Positions 57,012 through 64,000 of a stretch of DNA of 64,000 nucleotides are shown here, piece by piece. Numbering within the stretch: position 1 is the stretch's first letter; each line of letters opens with the position of its first letter. Location of the stretch: assembly GCA_036023115.1 (NCBI GenBank), contig JAYKKT010000086.1, positions 18,088,501 to 18,152,500 of the forward strand, read 5' to 3'. Source of the stretch: Brasenia schreberi. Its lineage: Eukaryota; Streptophyta; Magnoliopsida; Nymphaeales; Cabombaceae. A model generated the notes under the pieces. The model was not told the DNA's origin, ran no database searches, and worked only from the letters and a program-made list of their open reading frames with translations. The position numbers were made by a program, and so were the translations under genes.

Positions 57012-60000
57012 ACAACAACAACAACAACAACAAACAACAACAACTAAGCCTTTTCCCATACTAGACGGGGTCGGCTACATGGATTCTTTGTTTCCACAAA
57101 TCTCTATCTTGTGCCATGTTAGCAGTTAACTCCCAATAAGCTAGATCATTCTTTATTGTTTCTTTCCAACACTTTTGTGGTCGTCCTCTACCTCTTTTAA
57201 TACTTTCCAAATTTAGTTTTTCTAACCTTCTTACAGGTTCTTCTTTTGATCTTCTTTCTATATGTCCAAACCATCTTAAACGATGTTCTCTCATTTTATC
57301 CTCTATTGGTGCCACTCCTAATTTGTTTCTAATAACCTCATTATGTATACGGTCTTTTCTTGTATGACAACTCATCCATCTCAACATCTTCATTTCTGTC
57401 ACAGACATCTTTTGTACATGTTGATGATTAACTGCCCAACACTCAGAACCATAAAACATGGCAGGCCTAACTGCTGCTCTATAATATTTACCTTTTAATT
57501 TTAATGGTATCTTCTTATCACAAAGAATACCTGATGCTCCTCTCCATTTTAACCAACCAGCATTAATTCTATGTGTAACATCTCCATCAATTCTTCCATC
57601 ACTTTGAAAAATTGACCCTAGGTATTTAAAACTTTCCTTTTGGGGAATGCAATGTGTGCCAATTTTAATTTCTATGTCCTCTGAAGTAGCCAAATGATCA
57701 AACTTACATTCCATATATTCTGTCTTTGTTCTACTAAGTCGGAGGCCTTTGTTTTCTAATGTTTCTCTCCATAGTTCCAATTTTCTATTAACTTTTTCCT
57801 TAGACTCCTCCACTAATACAATGTCATCTGCAAATAACATACACCAAGGTACTTCATCTTGAATATGTTTTGTTAACTCATCCATCACCATTATAAATAA
57901 GTATGGACTTAAAGTTGATCCTTGATGTAACCCAATATTAACTTCAAAGAAGTCTGTCGTTCCTTCATGAGTCCTCACACATGTTTTTGCACCATCATAC
58001 ATGTCTCTTATAAGGTTAATATATGTCAATGGGATACCTCTTTTTCCAAAGTTCTCCAAAGAACCTCCCTCGGTACCCTATCATAAGCTTTTTCTAGATC
58101 AATAAATATCATGTGAAGGTCTTTCTTTTTTGCTCTAAAATGTTTCATAAGACGTCTCAAAAGGTGAATCGCTTCAATAGTAGATCTACCTGGCATAAAT
58201 CCAAATTGGTTCTCTGTTGTACTTGATACTTGTCTTAACCTACGTTCGATAATTCTTTCCCATAATTTCATAGTATGACTCATTAACTTGATACCTCGAT
58301 AATTCGCACAATTTTGAATGTCTCCCTTGTTCTTATATATGGGTATAAGTGTACTTGCTCTCCATTCCTCGGGCATCTTTTGGTTTTTCCATATTTCATT
58401 AAATAGTCTTGTAAGATAAGTGATTCCTATTTCTCCTACTATTTTCCAAACTTCTATAGGAATATTATCCGTTCCTACCGATTTACCACTCTTCATATGT
58501 TTAAGAGCCTCTTTGACTTCATTCTTGTGAATACGTCGGTAGAAATTGTGGTTTATATACTTTTCTAACTTGGCTAAATCTCCTAAACTAATACTAACAT
58601 CTTTATTTTCATTAAAAAGATTATAAAAATAGTTTTTCCATCTATTTCTTATATCATCATTTGCCACTAGAATTTTTTCATCCTCGTCTTTTATGCATCT
58701 AACATAATTAAGATCTTTAGTTTTCTTATCTCTAGCCCTAGCTATCCTAAAAATATCTCTTTCACCCTCTTTTGAGTTGAGTTTTTTATATAAGTCCTCC
58801 CAAATCTTAGCTTTTGCTTCACTAACGGCCTTTTTCGCTTCCTTCTTTGCTTTCTTATAAGCTTCTAAAGTTTTACTAGTTTTCTTAGCATAATGTAATT
58901 TGTAACATGCCCTCTTTACCTTGATTTTATTTTGTACTACTTCACTCCACCACCAAGCTTCTTTTTGTGCCGGTACACCTCCCTTAGATTCACCTAACAC
59001 ATCTTTCGCCACTTTCCTAATATGTATAGCCATATTGTTCCACATATCAGAGGGTGTGCCAACATAATTCCAAACATCTCCTTGAAGGACTTTCTGTTTA
59101 AATATATCTTCTTTCTCGCTTTTGAGGTTCCACCATTTAGTCCGAATAGCTCGATGCACTCTTTTCTTCTTTGTCCATTTTTTTATTTGTAAATCCATAA
59201 CTAAAAGTCGATGTTGGGTGGTTAAGCTTTCTCCTGGAATTACCTTACAATCTTTACAACACGCTCTATCTTTTTTTCTACAAATAAAGTAATCAATTTG
59301 TGTTTGTGATAAGCCACTCTTATAAGTAATTAAATGTTCATCTCGTTTTTTGAAGATTGTATTGACTATAAAGAGATCAAATGACATAGCAAAATTTAAA
59401 ATCTCCCTACCTTCCTCGTTTATATCCCCATAACCAAAGTTTCCATGAATCCCTTGATATCCTAATGCCTCTTTACCGACATGTCCATTTAAATCTCCTC
59501 CTAAACAAATCATCTCCCTTTGTGGAATCTTTTGAAACACCTTATCTAACTCTTCCCAAAAAACTGTCTTTATACTATCTTCTAGTCCTACTTGGGGTGC
59601 GTAAGCACAAACTATATTCAAAACCTCTACTCCTAACACTAATTTCAATGTCATGATTCGGTCACCATATCATTGTATGTCTACTACACTCTCCTTTAAA
59701 TCTTTATTTATGATAATACCAACTCTGTTTCGGGCCTTTTCTTTACCTGAGTACCATAATTTAAAACCTGTATCCTCTATCTCCTTTGCTTTTTCTCCAA
59801 CCCATTTTGTCTCTTGTAAACATAGAATATGAATCTTTCTCCGAATCATAGTATCTACCACCTCCATTAGCTTACCCGATAATGTTTCGATGTTCCAAGA
59901 ACCAATACGAATCTTATTATCTAGGACTAGCTTCCTTACCCCCCGCATCCGTCCATAATCAAAATACGGAGACCCTCTCTGAAAATTTTTCACTACATTC

Positions 60001-60220
60001 GGGCGGCAATGTAGCGGGACTAACTTCTTTACCCACACCCGTCCATGATGTGGGAACCCTCTCTGCAATTGATTCACTACATTCGGGCGAAAATGTAGTG
60101 GCCCTTGCTTACTTCTTACTACATTCAGGCTCTGCAGCACGTCGCTAGGCGGGGACGCCCCAAAGCAATGCTCATAATTTTTGTAATCCATGTTGTAGAA
60201 ATCCGACGAAGTTTTACGCT
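57012..60220 (-). mobile_element. RTE-type LINE (copy 2), nearly intact, nested in hAT
   Basis: Minus-strand element of 3.2 kb, very similar to 11114-14388. Its (CAA)n tail is at 57012-57043 and its 5' end, at 60220, lies about 90 bp short of the 5' end of copy 1. It lies inside hAT copy 2. Compared with hAT copy 1, about 100 bp of target sequence (3563-3661 equivalent) is missing at the insertion point, and I see no clear target-site duplication. The insertion therefore postdates the hAT copy and may have been accompanied by a target deletion. Confidence 0.9.
57061..60191 (-). pseudogene. RTE LINE ORF (endonuclease + reverse transcriptase), two lesions
   Basis: Three long frames add up to about 1040 codons: 60191-59670 (repeated N-terminal leader, then endonuclease start RIGSWNIETLSGKLMEVVD), 59654-58026 ([26 protein letters not shown], Lys-rich linker, RT fingers, [23 protein letters not shown]) and 58059-57061 (LHQGSTLSPYLF, catalytic FADDIVLVEES, KYLGSIFQSDG, HRLRWFGHIERRS, KRGRGRPQKCWKE). 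Only two lesions separate them: a TGA at about 59667 where a CGA is likely, and a frameshift near 58050. The catalytic FADD box is intact. It belongs to the group often annotated in plants as craniofacial-development-protein-2-like. This is the best preserved LINE copy in the window. Confidence 0.9.
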
Positions 60221-60224
60221 ATGC

Positions 60225-60641
60225 TATACATCAGGTAAACTGTTTAAGTTTCTTAAATTTTATATTTATTGTGGATTAAGTTTCTGATGTTTGTCTTTTT
60301 CTATAAATGTTTGGTAGAATAAGTTTGGAAGTATTTGCCCAAACCTTAGAGATTTTATAGTAAGAGTTGTGAGTCAAACATATAGTACAACAAGTTGTGA
60401 AAGAAATTGGAGTGTCTTTTAACACATCCATACAAAAAAATACAATAGGTTGGAATATATCTGACTCAATGACTTAGTTTTCATCGGTTGTAACATGTGG
60501 CTTCGACAGAGGTAATCTTGTATTAGTTACTACTTAAAGATTCAATTCAATATTTTGTTTGATTTTAATTGTTAATGTTATTTAGTATTTACTAATTACT
60601 TATTTTTCTTTCTTGTAGGCAATTAAAAAAGTTAATATTTA
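60225..60641 (+). pseudogene. hAT transposase C-terminal part (copy 2), after the LINE
   Basis: Corresponds to 3664-4090 of copy 1: intron, then KFGSICPNLRDFIVRVVS-like, the CERNWSVF and IHTKKYNRLEY-like dimerisation motifs (about 60320-60510), the next intron and its acceptor at about 60619. The acidic C-terminal exon is missing. Confidence 0.8.
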
Positions 60642-61388
60642 GGCACCTACAAGAAGCAATCATTTTTCTCTCTCATTACACCTTTAAGCAAAAGCTTTGA
60701 ACTGCAAATATTTAGACTTGAGATGCTTTTGGGTTAATATTTGCAATAGGATATGTCTGGTTTTGTGATGCTTTCTCTCATTCTTGTTTATGAAATATGA
60801 ATCATCACTCTCTATATAGCTTATGCTAGGCTCTCATTGGCATGTGCCGCTTTCTTTCTTTTATGTTTGTTGTTTATGAATCTTCTCTCAATAACCATTA
60901 TGCTTATGCTAGGTTCTTATTGGCAGGTCTGATTTTCGACCTAGGTTCATAATCATATTATATAATTCTACCCATTTATGGGACCATTTAGTTTAGATCC
61001 ATTTGATTATTGCTTATGAATGTTATTTTCTGAGGGATAGGTGAAGAGAACTGCGCTTCCATTTGGAGATTCTCTTGGTCATGGGCAGCAAATTATTTTA
61101 CCACTAATATTGAGGAGTCAAATGCCAACTATGGACGTGATGACATCAACAATGTTTGGTTTCACAACTAAAACAGTTGTCCTTCATGCGTGTTTCTTTT
61201 TGTTCTTTTCAATTTTGTTGTGCATTTATTGGCATGAACGTATCTGTTTTTTCATATTTCATGTCCACTCTAGTTTTCGTAGAATTAACATTTTAACCTG
61301 TGAGAGAAACATTGTTTTTAGACTGCCTCCTCTAAAATGTTTACGTTGTAGTGATCTACTGGAACCAAGTTCTTTCAGTAACCCAGTG
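60642..61388. other. Spacer between two hAT copies
   Basis: No gene recognised; the 120-codon plus frame at 61041-61403 runs into the third hAT end and shows no domain. Direct repeats TATGCTAGG(T/C)TCT(T/C)ATTGGCA occur at about 60824 and 60909. Confidence 0.45.
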
Positions 61389-64000
61389 CAATGTTGTAAT
61401 TAGCATCATATAGGGTACCGATACGTGATAATCGTGTCGTATTATACAATACTGCATATTAAAAATTAAATTATTTTATAAAATTCAAAAAAAAGTCTAA
61501 AAATCTAAAAGATATGAAAAATTGCAATTAAAAACAAAAGGTAACTAAGTGGTAGAGAACACAATATGGATGTAAGTAAAAATGACATTTTCACAATCAA
61601 TAAACTAATACCATGAGTCTACAAGCGTATAAGAGTAAGAAAGTTACACTTAAAGTTAACAATATACCAACAAGGTTATCAAAGTTTACAAAATTAAGAT
61701 TACAACTTATTACGTAACACAAATACAAAGTTATAAACTATAATAGTCCAATTTCATTGTTTCGTTCAAGAAAACGTGGATCATAATCAACAAATGCATC
61801 AAAAGCATTATAATCAAGGTCATTGCCATCATCATCGCCACCATCATCTCCCTCTTCCTCCAAAGTCGAGTCATCCAATCTTTCACCTTTACATTGTCAT
61901 CTTTAATCTATGCTTCTACTTCTATTACTCTCCAGTTTGCATCCTCTAAAATAATAGGAGACTCTTCTTCTTCGATTCAATCATCTAGAATATCAATATT
62001 TTTGTAGCTAAGTCGGTCATATGACACCTTTCTTGCCTTTCTTGCATCTCTTTGCATTTGTACAATTTACTTAGAAGGTAGAAAATATCATGACTTATGA
62101 GTTACAACTTACAAGTATAAGGAATAACAAACATATAACAAAAAAAAATTCTTACCTTTGCCTTAACTTCATATTATATGCAATATATACCAAATTATGA
62201 AGAAGAGCATGCTACAATCTATTTCTCTCCTTTGTGTGAATGCGTTCAAAAAAACTATAATTCCTCTCACATCCACTCGAACTACATATTTGGCTTAATA
62301 TGTATTAAACAAACCTCGACAAATTCAATGCATCTATACCAAATCGAGCTCACTATTCATCTAAAATAAGACATAATAAATTAAAGGATTAAGCCTTAAG
62401 AAGCAACACAAGTCATAAGAATGAAAAATAATAATAATTTATCAAAAAACCAAATCATACCTGGTCGCATATGTGAGCAAAATTGTATTGCAATTGACCT
62501 TCCAAAATCTTAACGCTATCTATATACATACATAGCTCTAAATGAATATTGCACCTAGTACATAAATCTTGTACAAGGTCAATTGCATTCAATATCCCTT
62601 TCTTAACTTCATCCTCTACGTGGGAGAAAATCTAATAAAGGGATTAAGAAAATATGCAATAACATACAAATCATGATGTATTTGCCGATTTCAACATGCA
62701 TCTATCATCTTCCAAACCTTCTTTACAAGTGATCGCTTGCCATCAAGGTTTGCTCGTATTTTCAATTTGGCCTTAGCCATAACATCATATATATAAGGCA
62801 TAACAAACCTATCTTCACTATCTACCATTTTCATTACCTTCACTAAAGGCACACTCATCCTAAAAAAATGTGTTGCATTTTTCCCAAAAGTTAGTATTAA
62901 AAATAGCATACACTACACTACCCCCTCTCTCTTTTTCAATCAACTTATAGAGCCCATTCATAAGATGCAAACATATTTTTTAATACATTTTTTTGTATGA
63001 TAAGACTTTAAATAGTAATAGCATTCATAGAAAATATTATCAACGAAGGCCTAAACAACTCCCTTCCAACAATGTGTATTCTAATCAAATACAAAACAGA
63101 TGAGTGATATAAATAAACTTTATAACATTTTTGCATGCATACATTTTCTCCTTAATGTTGTCCATTACACTTAAATCCTCAAGTATTGAGTCTATGCAAT
63201 GTGCAACACATGGAGTCCATACTAACGATAGATGATTTGCCTCAAGCATCTTACCAACTACTCTAAAGTTTGTAACATTATCAGTGATAAATTGAACAAT
63301 ATTTTGAACACCAACATCCTCGTCATTTTAAAAAATAGGAAATAAATTATCAACAATGTTATCAATATATGATAAGTCATATGATTTCAAAAATAATGTC
63401 CCTTTATATAGTAAACCAAGAGGTTCACTAATTATCTACGATGATCATCTATCCAACCATCAACCATAATGTAACAACCAATAACCTTCCATGGCTTCCT
63501 AAATTCAAGACTCCGTTTATAAACAATATCAACCCATTTTTGTAGTAATTTAACCCTCAAAACATGATAAGTAAAGACCTTATAATCATATCCTATACTA
63601 GAAATAACATCTGTCATGCTTTGAAAGGAAAATAAATTTATAAAGAGACAATTTTCATAAAAAAATTCTCCACACTTCAAATCTACTTTATCAATTACCT
63701 CCGTAGAAGTAATAGATGATCTAATATTTGGTTGAGCTCTAGAAGTAGTACGCTGAGGAGCAATATTCTATCGCCTCTAGTATCTCCTCTACCACTCCTT
63801 GCAATCATTGAGGGAACAACGACTCTTGCAGTGGAATAAAAACCAACCCCACTATCACTGCCACCTCTTTCCTTTATCTTGTTTTCTCCAGCTTTCCTCA
63901 ACTATCTCTTCCTCCTCCTCTCTAGCCATAGTATGAATTTCCTCTTTTATTTATCTCGCCTTTTCTTACTTTTCTCAGTTGTCTTTCTTCTTCCTCCTCT
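61389..64000 (-). mobile_element. hAT DNA transposon (copy 3), runs off the window
   Basis: On the plus strand it starts CAATGTTGTAA, the family terminus with one base changed, followed by ACCGATACGTGATA subterminal repeats. Transposase pieces on the minus strand run from about 63950 to 61780. The other end lies beyond the window, so target duplication cannot be checked. It is more diverged from copies 1 and 2 than these are from each other. Confidence 0.82.
61780..63950 (-). pseudogene. hAT transposase (copy 3), decayed
   Basis: From high to low coordinate: an Arg/Ser-rich linker (63901-63695); CGEFFYENCLFINLFSFQSM and KVIGCYIMVDGWIDDHRR (63680-63432), the start of the DUF659-like domain; NIVQFITDNVTNFRVVGKML and WTPCVAHCIDSILEDLS (about 63320-63170); KVMKMVDSEDRFVMPYIYDVM and KKVWKMIDACW (62909-62691); dimerisation remnants with KGERNRL (about 62230); an Asp/Glu-rich tail (about 61890-61780). 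Stops occur between blocks, for example at 63432. Inactive. Confidence 0.8.

Larger units (their letters stand above)
55062..60641 (+). mobile_element. hAT DNA transposon (copy 2), split by a LINE, 3' end lost
   Basis: The left end TAGTGTTATCCGTATCG (55062) is the family terminus with its first base changed, followed by CGTATC/GATAC-rich subterminal DNA to about 55190. Transposase remnants follow to 57007. An RTE LINE then intervenes (57012-60220), and the C-terminal transposase region resumes (60225-60635), collinear with 3664-4090 of copy 1 up to and including the last splice acceptor. Similarity stops at about 60641 without a right terminus, so the 3' end was deleted or another sequence was joined. 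No target duplication can be assessed. Confidence 0.85.

Noticed and set aside
57012..60220. Host gene for a craniofacial-development-protein-like enzyme
   Set aside because: That name is often transferred to RTE LINE endonucleases; the reverse transcriptase domain, (CAA)n tail and several copies show it is a transposon.

Overview
The window looks like nuclear DNA of a flowering plant. It is AT-rich with long (TA)n and (GA)n tracts. Genes are sparse and interrupted by introns, tRNA genes are of the nuclear type, and most recognisable sequence is transposable elements (hAT, RTE- and L1-type LINEs, Ty1-copia, Ty3-gypsy). The species cannot be told from the sequence alone.

Layout. 1-9 kb: an RTE LINE tail, then a decayed hAT transposon (1567-4628) with an exact 8-bp target duplication, a possible SINE, long microsatellites, and one intact-looking 250-codon gene on the minus strand (7702-8454) for an acidic membrane-anchored protein of unknown function. 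9-14.4 kb: a decayed RTE LINE on the plus strand and a full-length one on the minus strand with an 18-bp target duplication. 15.5-18.2 kb: an array of inverted-repeat (MITE-like) units embedded in TA/GA microsatellites. 21-24.6 kb: a tRNA-Phe pseudogene, an internally deleted L1, an Ac-type hAT C-terminal relic and a 3 x 54 bp tandem repeat. 25-27 kb: traces of a decayed LTR element. 27.8-29.8 kb: broken gene fragments on the minus strand, one of them from the CELLULOSE SYNTHASE INTERACTIVE 1 family. 35.2 kb: a tRNA-Asp gene.

37.3-39.2 kb holds the first seven exons of a WD40 gene that I recognise as the plant homolog of WRAP53/TCAB1 (telomerase Cajal body protein). The remaining exons are not seen. 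The next 24 kb is a nest of transposons: a minus-strand Ty1-copia element (39788-about 54660) split by a plus-strand Ty3-gypsy element with the features of the Tat lineage (41953-51792), then a hAT copy (55062-about 60641) split by a nearly intact RTE LINE (57012-60220), then a third hAT copy on the minus strand (61389 to the window end). The gene is therefore either truncated or has a very large seventh intron.

I see no bacterial-style operon, CRISPR array or new enzymatic system. The unusual content is structural: the nested insertions, a 359-bp internal triplication in a transposase, a microsatellite-borne inverted-repeat array, LTR hairpins, an inverted leader segment at a retrotransposon edge, and a cluster of captured or decayed gene fragments.
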